Shown: positions 23,126 through 34,869, counted from the first letter of the stretch. The stretch is DNA of 64,000 nucleotides from Hydra vulgaris (GCF_038396675.1 NC_088931.1:40692501-40756500), one strand, 5' to 3'. Notes: generated by a model from the sequence alone, not told the origin. A program made the numbers and translations.

Positions 23126-23857
23126 TTAGTGTTATATATTTATTTATATATTTATTTAAGTCCAGTTTAAGTTAATATGGCAGTTACGCTAAAAGAAATA
23201 ACATAAATAGTATCCAAGACTTAAAAGAAACGCTAAATTTTCAAGAAAAAAGAATAGAGAAAGGAGTAAAATGTGCTAAAGGTACTGAGAAGAAAAATAA
23301 TAAAAACGCTATAAACACAATCTACAAAAAAATCCAGAATTTCTGTAGCCAGATCAGAAAAAAACATAACCGAAGAATTAAAGGTATTCCAGAAAACAAC
23401 AAAAAAATGGAACAAAACGGAAAAAATTCTTATCTGAAAGGTTATCAGTAAAAGATATAGAGATCGAAAGAACACTTCGTTTGGGAATAAAAACAGAAGG
23501 GCCAACTAGAACAATTGTAATGAAGCTACTTAGATTTAAAGATAAATCTAAAATCATAATCGAAGATTTTAGATTTATAAAATCTAATCCCAAACGAAAG
23601 CCTTTTTAATTTGTCATTTCTTATAACGACGAACATCTAATTGTCAAGAATTCGGTAACCTTTGCGATTTTTACTTAGCGATTTTGTTTTTGAAGGCATT
23701 TTGATGGCCTTAAAAACAGTAATGTTTATGTCGAGTGGAATAATATTTGTAATAAACAAAATGAAACGTGATATTATATTTTTATTTGCAACTGCCATAT
23801 TAACTTAAACTGGACTTAAATAAACATATAAATAAATATATAAAACTAAAAATATTT
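23126..23857 (+). mobile_element. 732-bp inverted-repeat element enclosing an L1 ORF1-like fragment
   Basis: Bases 23126-23188 and 23793-23857 are inverted copies of about 64 bp differing at only a few places; the inner part includes AAGTCCAGTTTAAGTTAATA and TGGCAGTT. The inside is a degenerate coding sequence of LINE type, not a transposase. This could be a non-autonomous DNA element that captured a LINE fragment, or two inverted copies of a repeat flanking a LINE fragment by chance. No clear target duplication was found. Confidence 0.7.
23196..23611 (+). pseudogene. L1 ORF1-like (Transposase_22) RNA-binding protein fragment
   Basis: Frame 1 gives a Lys/Glu-rich probable coiled coil (QDLKETLNFQEKRIEKGVK) and the phrase RRIKGIPENN, which matches the RNNLRI.GIPE start of the L1 ORF1 RRM. 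After a frameshift near 23420 comes LSERLSVKDIEIERTLRLG, then GPTRTIVMKLLRFKDKSKII, the RRM/C-terminal region of ORF1p. ORF1p is an RNA chaperone that coats LINE RNA. A stop follows at about 23611 and no ORF2 is attached. Both sides are bounded by the 64-bp inverted repeats. Confidence 0.72.
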
Positions 23858-23904
23858 TTGTTTGTTTGCAAAACTATACTAGTGTATTCTACTCAATGTT
23901 CTTA

Positions 23905-23986
23905 AGGAACAGAGGTTTCTCCATTAATAGGTTCATCAGAAAGCTTCTTGATGATGAACCTATTAATGGTTGATCATCAAGAAGCT
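23905..23986. repeat. Two overlapping palindromes, with a hammerhead-like core on -
   Basis: CCATTAATAGGTTCATCA (23921-23938) is repeated exactly inverted at 23952-23969. AGCTTCTTGATGAT (23942-23955) is repeated exactly inverted at 23973-23986, so the two hairpins overlap. On -, 23939-23905 reads CTGATGAACC, loop TATTAAT, GGAGAAACC, then GTT: the core order of a hammerhead ribozyme. A related sequence lies at 34146-34191. Confidence 0.55.
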
Positions 23987-25099
23987 GATGGATAAGGAAG
24001 TTGTTGAAGACAAAAATTAGATTGTAACAAGAATTAAAGTATTGGGAGACAGAAAATGATTTAGATTGAAGAAAATAATTTAAAAGAAGAATAAATCAAC
24101 GGAAGATATGAAAAATTAGTTAGCAAAATTCAAATAAAGTTTCGTAAAAAAGTTTTTATATTTTTGACCAACCAATTCTTCTGCAAGTAAAAGGTAGAGA
24201 TTTAATAAACTTGAAAGACTTTTTTTAGTTAAACATATATTATTCAAAAAATTCATTGCTTTAAGTGTAAAGAATGTATGTTGTAAATCAACAACAACTA
24301 GGACTCAATTATTTGTTGAATTTACAAATAATTCTTATAATTTTACGCTTTTTTCATTTATCCTTCTATTCCACAATACAATATTGTATTAAGGTTATCT
24401 AAAACGTTAGTATAACACTGATTAGTATGACCAAATAAAATAAAATCGATCACTCAATTTTTTATAGATAAAGTAATAAATTAAGAAATGAACTATGTTA
24501 TGAATTCGTTGCATCATATGCTGACCCTAATCCTAACACGAATTCATAATGTTCATAATGTTATGACAGCACAGAAATTTTTTTGTCGGATTTTAGAAGT
24601 CAAAAAGTTATTGTCATATTTTAAAATAGCGTTTTAAAATTCTCTTGCGAGATACGAGCAATAAAAAAACACGTCACCCGAACATCATCGAAAAAAACCC
24701 GAAATTTATGGAGACTGGCCTTAAACCATCTGAGTTTTACATATTACAGAGAAACTTGTCAATTGTTTGATAAAAGTTGGTTAAATTGGGACTGAGTTAA
24801 TAAAGAAAATTATGAAAAAATATTTTTTAAATCATATTTAGAAAAAAAAAGATTTTATAATGGTCACGTAAAGTTTTTTTTTTTCAGTTTTTTATAATAA
24901 CTCACTTACTAGAGTAAAAAAAGTAAAACAGTAATAACAGTAAAAGTCAAGTAAAACAATAATGGATGAGCTTAATACAAACTCTGCTTTAAATACAACC
25001 AAATAAACTTGATGACATTTGCGAGGTTGGCTTTAAAAATGTCTGCGATATTCTCAACTATTTCTTCTTGAAAATCTGTAATATTTCTTAATCTGTAAT
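23987..25099. other. AT-rich spacer
   Basis: No gene seen. GAATTCGTTGCATC and ACGAATTCATAATG near 24500-24550 are short inverted phrases. Confidence 0.4.
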
Positions 25100-26118
25100 A
25101 ATACTTAGTCGGTAATATGTAAAAATTTTATAATGTTTTTTGATCAACTAAAAGTTATCAAAGTTTATTCCTATATTTAAAAGTGGAGATGATTCTATTG
25201 CTTCTAACTACAACCAATTTATATTTTTCCATGTTTTTCAAAATTATTAGAACGCATAATGCACAATAGTTAATAATTGGGAACAAGCATTATCTTAAAA
25301 CATTACTGTTAGACGAAAATATAACTTGCGGGGTCCCACAAAGATAAATCTTCGGACTATTGTTACTTTTTGTTTATATAAATGATAAATACTAATTTTC
25401 CAATATACTCAACTTTGTTTTTCTCGCCAATGATACATATTTTTTCTTTAGCTGAACAAACCTCAACCTAATGTTAAATACGATTACGTAAGAAATTAAA
25501 CAAATTGTTTAAGGCTAACAATATCTCCCTAAATGTTGCAAAATTCAAATTTATTCGTTTTATAAAATTTTCTAAATCATACACTTTCCCTTCAAACTTC
25601 TTTATTGGCTGATTTATATAACTAAACTTAAAATAAATATTAAATAAAGTAAACAAAATATTAAAGTTCTTGGACATAATTCTTAATGAACATATTAGCA
25701 GAAGTAATCCCATCAAAATAATAAAAAATAAAATCCAAACCTATTAGCATTTGGTTATTAAACAAAGTATCTTTTGAACACAAATCTATTCAAAAATATT
25801 AATATTTTTATTTATTCACATATTATTTACATATTATTAGTTATTGTAACATAATCTAATTTTGTAATGACTTGCCGAGGGCCACAATTGTGGCAGTTGT
25901 TTCTTAATAGTAATATAAAACCTTTAACTTCAACTAGGGTTAAAAATTTCGGGAAATTTTTCGGAAAATATATCCGAAAAATTTTTAATGCAATAAACTT
26001 GTGTAGGGTACTTAAGGAAAAAATAGATTATTGTACATATGTCCTAACAGAAAACAAACTGTCAAAAGACTTTTTTGAAAATTTATCTATTGAACTAAAA
26101 ACAAAAAATAATTATTGA
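25100..26118 (+). pseudogene. LINE reverse transcriptase remnant (CR1/Jockey-like)
   Basis: Readable blocks in family order, in changing frames: KVIPIFKSGDDSIASNY (RT fingers) near 25165, ITCGVPQ near 25325, LLFVYINDKY near 25368, FLANDTYFF near 25424 (the catalytic FADD box altered), LSLNVAKTKF-like sequence near 25530, and a C-terminal tail RGPQLWQLFLNSNIKPLTS from about 25873. The endonuclease domain is absent and the segment between fingers and palm is deleted. The order and the RGP.LWN tail are typical of CR1/L2/Jockey non-LTR elements. Multiple stops; not functional. Confidence 0.7.
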
Positions 26119-26579
26119 GTATCTTAATAATATACAAAACATAAAAAAAAACATAAAATGTTAGGAAAAAGGCGTATTTCAAAATTGAAGAGTAGCCCCG
26201 GACACATAGTTTAACCATGATTTTACCTCTTTTTTACCCGCGTGACAAAAATATAATATATAATAATTTAGCTTTGGTTCTCAACACATTAAAAAAATCG
26301 CCTTAAAAAATTGCCTCTGATATATAAGAAATGAGAAAGAAAATTTCATCATTTACAAAACATTAGCTTTTTACTAATGAAAATTAACACTTTAAGCTTG
26401 TGTTTAACATATTTCTAACTTTTACTCCTCTTATCTAAAATGAAAATATTTACTAAAGACAAAAAATAAAATCTTTTTCAGATTTACCAACTTTATTGTG
26501 TATTTCTTTTGTGGAGTGTTTTAAAGAAGCAAAGATGTTTTATGTGTAAAGATTGCATATAAATATTTAAAAAAGATTA
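26119..26579. other. AT-rich spacer
   Basis: No gene seen between the LINE remnant and the dispersed 1-kb repeat. Confidence 0.4.
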
Positions 26580-27700
26580 ATTTTCTGGGAGTTTTCAACT
26601 CGCTAAATTTTCCGAAAAATTTCTGGAAAGTTTGGAAATTTTCAAAAAAAGATAAGTTATTTTATAATTAATGAGTAAAATTTTGAGTAAAATCTTATTT
26701 AGACAGTTGTTATTTCATGGTGAAGTATTTTGAAGCAGATTATAACATTTTTAGAAAGCCCTCTTTGAAAAACACTTTTCTCGGCATTTTGTTAAGTTTT
26801 TATCATAACTATAAGTAGCAATTGATTATTTGTTTTCAAAAATTTTTTAAACTATTTTATCCTGTTATTTGCTTAGCATATTGATGCCCATTGCCGAAGC
26901 AAGCTTTGTTTAAGGCTTAACATAATTAGCACCCCCACCCCTAAAAGGGAAAGGGCATTTTTTAATATGTGCGGCCGTGGCGCAGTGGTTAGAGAGCTTG
27001 CTTTATAAGCAAGAGATCCAGGTTCTAAACGAGCCTTGATATTTTCGCGTCACGGTAAGGAAGGAGGCGTGAACTTTCTGGTTAAATGCACGTCCGCGGT
27101 GCTCTGTGACAAGACCGTTAGGTCTTCTTGGGGCACCTAAATAACAGTATAAAAAAAAAAAAAAAATCTATTAGATTGGCCTAAAAGTTACTAAACACTG
27201 TAAATTTATATATAAAAAGACTTGATTGAATATTTACAATATTTTACAATTTTTTCTTGACTTAAAGAAATTATTGATTAATGAAAGGCAAAAAGCAGAA
27301 ATTTTTTTTGCTAAGTTTAAACTTTGATTTTTTTGCTAAATTTGAACTTATGATTTCGAGGTCATAAATTCCACTTCTATGTTTAAATAAGCGCTTTTAA
27401 GACTTGAGTCTCACTTGACACAACCTTGCTGGAGCACTTTTGACTTTAAAATGGTTTAAATGCATACCGTATTTTTGAACCAATACTGCCAAGTGTGTGC
27501 GTGTGTTTTAAAAGTATCGTACCAAGCAAGTTAATATATTATTGTTTTAATTAACATTCAAATCAAATGTGTATACTTATGTAATTTTTAGATAGATTAT
27601 AATTATCTAACACAACTAGTGCATTTGTAATATGTACCTTTTAAAGATGATGCAAAATGTAATCTTTATAAAATCTTCCAATATTTTAATATTTTTTATA
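26580..27700 (+). repeat. Dispersed ~1-kb repeat, copy A (interrupted by a SINE)
   Basis: Aligns by eye, in inverted orientation, with 34870-35905. Shared landmarks are TTTCTGGAAAGTTTGGAAAT near 26620, GAAAAACACTTTTCTCGGCA near 26767, AAGACTTGAGTCTCACTTG near 27400, ACAACCTTGCTGGAGCAC near 27421 and GTGTGTGCGTGTGTTTT near 27491. The SINE at 26971-27166 interrupts this copy only. No long ORF; probably a non-autonomous transposon. Confidence 0.75.
26971..27166 (+). mobile_element. tRNA-derived SINE, copy 2 (type A), inside the 1-kb repeat
   Basis: Full length on +: GCGGCCGTGGCGCAGTGGTT (A box), GATCCAGGTTCTAAACGAGC (B box with one change), body GTCACGGTAAGGAAGGAGGC, tail CTTCTTGGGGCACCTAAATA, then A16. 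It is absent from the other copy of the surrounding repeat (34870-35905), so it inserted afterwards. Confidence 0.9.
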
Positions 27701-27954
27701 TGCAACCACGATTTTACAAATAAAATAAGGGGAGGGGTCAATCTTTATAAAGTACCAACTGGTTTCTTAAAAATAATAAAAAAAAAGGTCCTTAAAAACT
27801 AATACTCACTCGACTGTATTTTGTCAAATACCCGATTAGCCGACTAAATTCGTCAAAAACCGACTAAAACTTGAAAGTCACCTTCTTTGTGGGGGTAGAA
27901 TATCACTTTTCCCCACACACCCTCCCCATAAAATACTCTACAAAAAAAAAAAAA
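27701..27954. other. AT-rich spacer
   Basis: Includes repeated CCGATTAGCCGACTAAAT and AACCGACTAAAAC phrases near 27833-27870. No gene. Confidence 0.4.
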
Positions 27955-28150
27955 CTTTTTTTTTTTTTGTAGTTATTTTAGGTGCTCCCAGAAGTCCTTA
28001 CGGTCTTATTACAGAGCACCGCAGGAGAGCATTTAACAGGAAATTCATGCCTCTTTCCGTACCACTGTCGCTTGTTGGGCTAGAGCTGGCGTCGAACCTT
28101 GGACCTCTGGGTTCTGAGCCAGAACTCTAACCACTGCGCCACGGCTGCTC
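27955..28150 (-). mobile_element. tRNA-derived SINE, copy 3 (type B head)
   Basis: On - it starts GAGCAGCCGTGGCGCAGTGG and ends in poly(A). The tRNA part differs from type A: the anticodon arm is TTCTGGCTCAGAA and it has CCAAGGTTCGACGCCAGC followed by TCTAGCCCAACAAGC-like sequence. The 3' body (ATTTCCTGTTAAATG...GGAGCACCTAAAAT) is the same family. Confidence 0.85.
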
Positions 28151-28698
28151 AAATTGTTAATCTAAGAAAGATTTTATTATTTGTATTTTGTGAGTATTTT
28201 ACATAGGAGTTGAGAGAAGTAAAAGCTAGAAATATGTTATACACAAGCTCAAAAAACAAGCTTACTCAGAATACACCTACTTATTGTTGTTTTACAAAAG
28301 TAATGTAAGTCAATTGTATTTCAATTACATTTTTTTTAATTGTATCTTCAATTATAAATATCTATTAACATATATGTTTGTTTATATGCTAATGGCAACA
28401 AAAACACGTCATATTTTTAAAAATCTTTTCAGTTTTACATTACTACATGTTATTAAATAGAAATAGTTACTCAGATAAATTAAGTGAATATAAATAAATT
28501 CAAATAAAACGAAAATTTAAAATCTCTTACATATCAATATGACGTTATATAAATAGTTATTCGGTAAGTAGGAGTTTAAGAATGTATTAAATTCAAAAAT
28601 AAAACGAAAGACATCATTGTAAAACTTTTGAAATTTACAAATAAATATAAATAACTACATAATAAATTGCTGTTTCAAAGTTTAGCAACGTGGTAAAT
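28151..28698. other. AT-rich spacer
   Basis: No gene seen. Confidence 0.4.
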
Positions 28699-29743
28699 TT
28701 AAATATTATTAAATTTCGCAAACTTCTGCAGTATTGACAGCACAATTTTGCTTATTGCTGAAGTCTTCTTCGTTCGCCTTGCTTTTCTCCCTTTTTCAGG
28801 ATTGATGCCGAAAAATGCACTAGAACGGTCAATAATATATGTATAAGCAGTTGACGTTTAAAAACATTCTCATCAATAAATATCATTAACATCAAATACT
28901 ATGTAAACCTTAGACAAATTAAACACATTTAATTAAACATAATATAAGCATTATATACCGTTGACAAAATTCTAATAATGATAAAGCTTCTTTTGGATAT
29001 AGTATATTGAAAATATAGAAACTCGCAAATAAACAACAAAATGACTTGATGAAATTGTTCATTCCATTAACTGCAACAATGCAATCAATTACCAGCATGA
29101 ATCGATTTGCTGTAAATAGCGAATTCCCTAAAAAAAAAATGCAAATTGACCTAACAAAAATCCATTTTAAATATATATAAATAAAAATGATCAAGCTCAT
29201 ACCTTTTTTTTTTTTAATTATTTTCAAAATCTTTAAACATATTAGAACTTGTAATTCAACATACCATAAACACATAGATGAGGAGAATTTGATCTTGGCA
29301 CCAATTCTGTTTGATCCATTGTCTCCTAAACATATTTTTTTTACTGCTAAATATCTTTTAGTAACTACATTGCATGTTATTATAAAATGAGTGAAACACA
29401 ATTAATTGCTTGAAAATATGTATTGGATATATTTTAAATTAATGATTACTATTTTTAACATACACCCACAAACATAAAGAGTGCGTCAAGTTTTTCATTA
29501 AACAAACTAATCAAAGCCATTAGAAGACCGGGAGCCACAGGTAAATTTGACAAAGTTTCATGCTTTGCTTTATCTAAATTTATTATCACCTTCTTTACTT
29601 TAAGGTCTGCTATTCCACAACTATGCAAAAATATAACTTTTCATCATATAATGCTTTCATCAAAAGTTCACCAGCATTCACTCCACCCATCAAAATATCA
29701 AAGTGATGTAGCAAACCACCAATCTAAATAGAAAAAACCAATT

Positions 29744-29827
<84 letters not shown>

Positions 29828-32800
29828 AAAACTAAATAAAATAAACTTCTACAAAAATCTAATTAAATACTATAAAATACCTCTATTTAGTAGTAATATA
29901 GATTAATACATACTGGTTAATAATATAAGTTATATTATTTTTAAATAAAATTAATTTAATTTACTGTAAATAAATTGGGGAATTTTATCAACAAATCATT
30001 CAATAACATCTTTTCATTTATTTCAGTTCGCTGCAAATAGTATTTGAGTTCTTCAGGACTGTTTGAAACACTGAGAACTGGTTCTCGGTTCAAGCAACCA
30101 TAACTATCAGTTTTTCTTTTTATAACATCTGCTAATAATTGTTCCTTTTGGGATTCCATATTTAAAACACTCATTAATGGTGGAACACGGTTTGGCCGCT
30201 GCAGATAGTCATAACGGTTTACTAGTTGTAACGTTAAACTGTCATGACCGCTACTAATCACTGTAGTACCATACTCATCTTTAAACGATTTAGGATATTT
30301 GGCAACCATAGAAGATGCAATTTCATCTAAATGTTTTTTTAATGGCTATGGGCAAACAGCAAGGACATCATTCATAATAATCCTTATAATTGCACACCGA
30401 AGTGCTGTTAAAGGTCTTTCTTCAGCTGCTAATATATCTTGTACCTCTTTAGACATTTTGGCCCAAGGTAAAACAAATGTCAAATACCAATCAGCAGCAC
30501 TTACATGTTTAATCTTCATTACTATTTAAAATATTGACACAATATTTTAAATAGAGCAATTAAATATATAAAGAACACTAACTAAATATTTTTTTAATTA
30601 CTATGTTTTATTAATAACTTTTTTTAATAACTTACTCGAAATAGTTAAGTTATTTTTCATTTCAACTGTGGGCACCATTTGTATGCTGGATTGTGTGGCC
30701 ACAATAAAATCTACAGAGTTTTGGGATTGTTCTGCATAAAATTTTATTAATATTATAAATAAAAATATATAAATGTATATGATAATAAAAATCATATTTA
30801 TTTTGAGTATCATAAATCTTTTTTACCAGAGCTTTCCTTTGCCCAAGATTCAAGGAGTTTGCGTTGTTGAATGGGTTTTAGCAAAACCAAATCATCAACC
30901 AGGTAGAGATCTGTTTCATTTTCAACACCTATTTCCCATAAATTTTTCACAACCTGGTTTAAAACGCATCCGCCAATATTTGGCAGTGTTCTTAAAATAT
31001 TACTTTTAATAACCTGCATTATCTAAAAAAATAGATCATATATAACATGTGTATATATCAAGAGTATCATAATAAAAGTCATATTATATTGTAAGTATAT
31101 TTTACAGAGTTTGATGTGGTTATTCAATTTAAAAGATTACAACTAATTAAATTTAAAAAACATATATATAGTATTCACAAAATGTAGTATTCAAAAAAAA
31201 AAAATTAAATTAAAAATATATATATAAAATATTAAAAATTTTACTTGCTTCCATTTTAAATTATACTAAGCAAAAAAACAAAATATTATTACATTATACA
31301 TATAATTATGTAGCAAAATTCTTAAAAAAGAAAGTTTTCTTAAAACGTTTTTATAATACTCTCTACTATTGTTTTTGATTGGTTCTTATGACTGGTTCTT
31401 TAAATAATATTTCTGAAAAAAACTGCTCACATTTACTGCATAAATACTATAAATAAAATAGTTTACAAATAAAATCTTTTATCATGATATTGCCAAATAA
31501 AATATATAACTTTTAAAAATTATTTATGTAAACCTGTAGTTATTCGATGAGCATGACACAGAGTGCTTTAAGGAAATAAAAGAGCGATTGCAGTGCTTGT
31601 AAGATGGTAGTGGAAGGTAGTCTATTAAAGAAGCAATCATTATACATCGAATCTCATTATTTTCTCCACAGACCTCATACATACCAAGCTCATGCACAAA
31701 TTGTGTGTTCTGCTCATTAATAAGAGCATACACAATTCCATGTGTATCAAAAAAAAGAAACAAAATTCTTGCAAAAAAAGGAAGTTCGTGATCCTTTATC
31801 CGGCAGTTGTCCACATGTAGTTATAATTGCCTCAGAAATGGTAGAACAAAAATTTTTGACATTGAATGAAAATGAATTGACCGCGTAAATTTTTGAACTT
31901 GGTATGCTTGAATTATTGTATGATTGCAACAACTGGTGTGTCTCTGTTAAGGTTTTACATACATGCTTGTAATTGTTAAAATTTCTGGCACATTTTTTAA
32001 AGTAAGAATGCTTTTGTTCAAACCTTAAAGTGAAAACTTGCATTAGAGGCCCGTAACGTAAAATTAGCTGTGGATAGTGGGACAAATAATGATGTTTTGA
32101 TAATAGTTAAGAAGAAGATAATAATTTTCTACGAGAAGACAAATAACCATTTATTAAAACCTGCAGATAAGCAATATGTTGAATGTCAATTTTAGGTGAA
32201 CATATAATCTCAACAATTTCTTTCAGTCTTAAATACAATAACCACACAGGATCTTCAAAATCTAGAATGTAAATTCCTATATAAAGGGGAAACAAATGCA
32301 AAAACACCCAGTTTTGAACTGCATGACCACTTAACTTTTCAGTACTCGAAGTTTTATTCATCTCACAAGGTTTATCAAAGGCATCTCCTTCAAAATACTT
32401 TTGCATGTTAATTCTTCTGCTGATGTTGTTAAATGAAAACCATCGCTTACTAACAAAATATTTAACAAATAGATACATATCTCGTGAAGCAACGCCTTCG
32501 AAGATATCATGAGCTAAGCATGGTGGCAAACCTGTAGACACATGAAATCCACATAAACCATTAAATGGTGAATTAAATTTTATTCCTTCAAAATTGTTAC
32601 CATTACTCTGAGCTAATTGAAGCAGGCTATTATTGTGGCTTGATTCTGTTCGATCTAGTCCACAGAATTGAGGGTTAAAATCAAACTCTGCACTTTGCTG
32701 AGGCCAAAGTACTTTAAATCTGCATCTTTACACATAAGTACCAGCTGTAGCTGCTCCGATGCATATCTTTTGTGTGATGGAATATTAGTTAATGTTAAGT

Positions 32801-33957
32801 AAACTGCAAGTATTTTATGTTTTTTTCTTCCTGATCCAATTGGGTTGACAATTTCAAAAGAATCTTGATATAGAATAAGATATAAAATTTTATCATCAGA
32901 CTTTGCAATATCTTGAATTAGGGATCCACTCAGTAAGTCTCAAAATTTTCCTCATGTTTTACCCAAAACCCAGGTTCATTGCTGCGTTTATTGTACATCA
33001 TTTTTAACAAGTCCTTTATTGGAATATGATGAACAGTTCTAAATTTTTTATTGGCATCAAAACCTAAAGTAAATTCTATTGGAGATATGTAACTCATGTG
33101 TTTATGAAAATAAGCTTTCATTTTTTTATTAGTACTTAAAGAGTACAAACTGTTTATCTTTATTTGTTCTGACTTATTTTTATTTAATATTTTCACAGAT
33201 ATTGCTGCTTTGATTCGAGATTGCAGAAGTCAGACTTTGAACAGAGAATTAAGTACTTGAATTATTAACTACCATAAGTTCATCAAAAATAGATTGAACA
33301 CAAGAAGCTGGAAATATATTTTTTACTTGCAATTTAAAAAAAAAGAGAGCTTGATCCTTCAAATATTTTTCAGAAGAAATATCATCAATACAATCATGAA
33401 ACTCTTCATTTTCATAGTGTTCTAAAGATCCACATGAAATGCTTTCTTGTTCAATGGTGTTAACATCTTTATTGTTGATTAAATTAGAAGAATTTAAGCT
33501 ATGTACAACATACAGTGGCATGATAAAACTTGAATCCCATTGCTTGTGTCGTCTTGTTATATGAGATGCAAAAGAATTTCGATTAGTGTAAGAACTTTTG
33601 CAATTCATGTAAGGACAATGAACGCGGTCAAGTGAATCAAGATGCAATTTAAGATGTAAGATAAACTGAGATAGTCCAGCACATATTTTTTTACATAGTG
33701 CAATATCACATTTAAAACTTTGGAAAATGTTATTTATTTCTGTTGTTAGTTTATTTTCGATAATACTTTTATTATGTTCTTTTCTTATATGCAATTTGAA
33801 AGTTGATTACGCTTTGAAATAATTCTGCAATTTGAATGCAACAAGGAAATTGAATATTAGCTAAATTGCGATGGCTTTGATAATGAGTCATATAACTCAG
33901 CAAAGTTTTAATTTTTTTGCCACAATGGTTGCATGCTTTTAAATCCAATTTAGACAT
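28699..33957 (-). pseudogene. Zinc-finger/SAM-domain transposase-like gene, multi-exon and decayed
   Basis: On - the parts read in order: C2H2 fingers (CNHCGKKIKTLLSYMTHYQSH near 33930, then CPYMNCKSSYTNRNSFASH near 33590); ILYQDSFEIVNPIGSGRKKH near 32850; STGLPPCLAHDIFEG near 32540; HAVQNWVFLHLFPLYIG near 32320; KHHYLSHYPQLILRYGPLMQ near 32075; TLRFEQKHSYFKKCARN; a SAM-like domain at 31019-30810 (NLWEIGVENETDLYLV...LKPIQQRKLL); a block at 30516-29956 (WYLTFVLPWAKMSKEVQ, SMVAKYPKSFKDE); and C-terminal pieces FNILYPKEALSLLEFCQRY near 29000 and FFGINPEKGRKA near 28800. Several gaps look like introns. Lesions include a frameshift near 33800, stops near 32943, 32098 and 30350, and a frameshift near 31800. 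This architecture is a transposon-derived family known from fish and cnidarians; superfamily not assigned. Confidence 0.75.
29745..29826. repeat. (TA)n microsatellite in a probable intron
   Basis: Alternating TA with one TTT interruption near 29780; it lies between two coding blocks of the surrounding pseudogene. Confidence 0.95.
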
Positions 33958-33973
33958 TATCTTTTTAATAAAG

Positions 33974-33975
<2 letters not shown>

Positions 33976-34047
<72 letters not shown>
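33976..34047. repeat. (TA)n microsatellite
   Basis: Alternating TA, with a phase break near 34000, just upstream of the zinc-finger pseudogene. Confidence 0.95.
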
Positions 34048-34054
<7 letters not shown>

Positions 34055-34145
34055 AATTATGTTAGTGTATTCTACAAACAGAGTGCTCAATGTATAAAAG
34101 AACAGAGCAATAATAAATTAGTAAAAACACTTATCTAATTTTTGA

Positions 34146-34191
34146 TTTCTTCATTACTGTGTTTCACCATCAGTAGGTTCATCAGGAAGAA
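34146..34191 (-). ncRNA. Hammerhead-ribozyme-like motif (possibly Penelope-type)
   Basis: On -, TTCTTC leads into CTGATGA, a 3-bp stem II (ACC/GGT) closed by loop TACTGAT, GAAA, a 2-bp stem III (AC/GT) with loop ACA, cleavage-site A, then ATGAAGAA, whose GAAGAA pairs perfectly with TTCTTC as stem I. Core bases CUGAUGA and GAAA are intact. Two unpaired bases (AT) between the cleavage site and stem I are not canonical. Penelope-like retroelements of invertebrates are known to carry minimal hammerheads; a weaker relative is at 23905-23939. Activity is uncertain. Confidence 0.4.
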
Positions 34192-34194
34192 TGT

Positions 34195-34199
34195 ATGTA

Positions 34200-34283
<84 letters not shown>
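34195..34283. repeat. (TA)n microsatellite
   Basis: Alternating TA, bounded by TATGTATATATG and ACATAATTATATA. Confidence 0.95.
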
Positions 34284-34287
<4 letters not shown>

Positions 34288-34719
34288 ATTATATATACAA
34301 AATGTATATACATATAATATAATAATTATTAGGATTTAAAATATTTATAGGATTAAAAGGATATAAGGTATGATATAAAACACAACTAGATAACCTAGCT
34401 ATGATCTTTAGGCTGAAGTCTTCAGCCTAAAGATACCATGGACTCCAGCTTTGTCTTAGTAAGATATAGCTGAAGTTAATGATATCTTCAGGTGTTTCAA
34501 ACACTGTTTGATATCAAACACGTTGATATCATATAAGTTATATCATAAAACCAATTGCAATAAGAAATGACATTGAAAAAAATAATATTATTTTGTAAAT
34601 TATAGGATGAATTATTTAGACATATACAAATATTTCAAATAGAAATTATTCAAAAATCAATGCTAAGACTAAATATAAAAAAAACATGGCAACCCAATAT
34701 ACTTAATTTGTCTAAAAAT
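34284..34719. other. AT-rich spacer with a perfect hairpin
   Basis: No gene. CTTTAGGCTGAAG followed by T and its exact inverse lies near 34410-34436 (13-bp arms, 1-base centre). GATATCA and TGATATC phrases recur at 34480-34540. Confidence 0.5.
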
Positions 34720-34850
34720 TTTACCGTGAAGTAGTTAAGAGCCGTGTTCGCGGCCAAAATACCGTAATAATTACGGTATTGTACCGCAAAATGCTTTCAC
34801 GGTGAAATACCGTGTTATTCACGGTATAGTACCGTGAATTTCACGGTAAA
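34720..34850. mobile_element. 131-bp palindromic MITE with CCGTGAA repeats
   Basis: Tips TTTACCGTGAA (34720-34730) and TTCACGGTAAA (34840-34850) are exact inverses. The inside repeats the same theme: ATACCGTAATAATTACGGTAT, TTTCACGGTGAAATACCGTG and ATTCACGGTATAGTACCGTG. It has no coding capacity. Densely repeated short inverted motifs suggest many protein-binding sites or a strong secondary structure. Confidence 0.65.
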
Positions 34851-34869
34851 GTTTATAAAATTATATAAC

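Noticed and set aside
26971-27045. tRNA gene
   Set aside because: Has A and B boxes but no proper acceptor stem pairing and is fused to a SINE body with poly(A).
28919-29401. 160-codon ORF as an independent gene
   Set aside because: The part after residue 90 is a C-terminal block of the zinc-finger/SAM transposase; the rest is intron-like.
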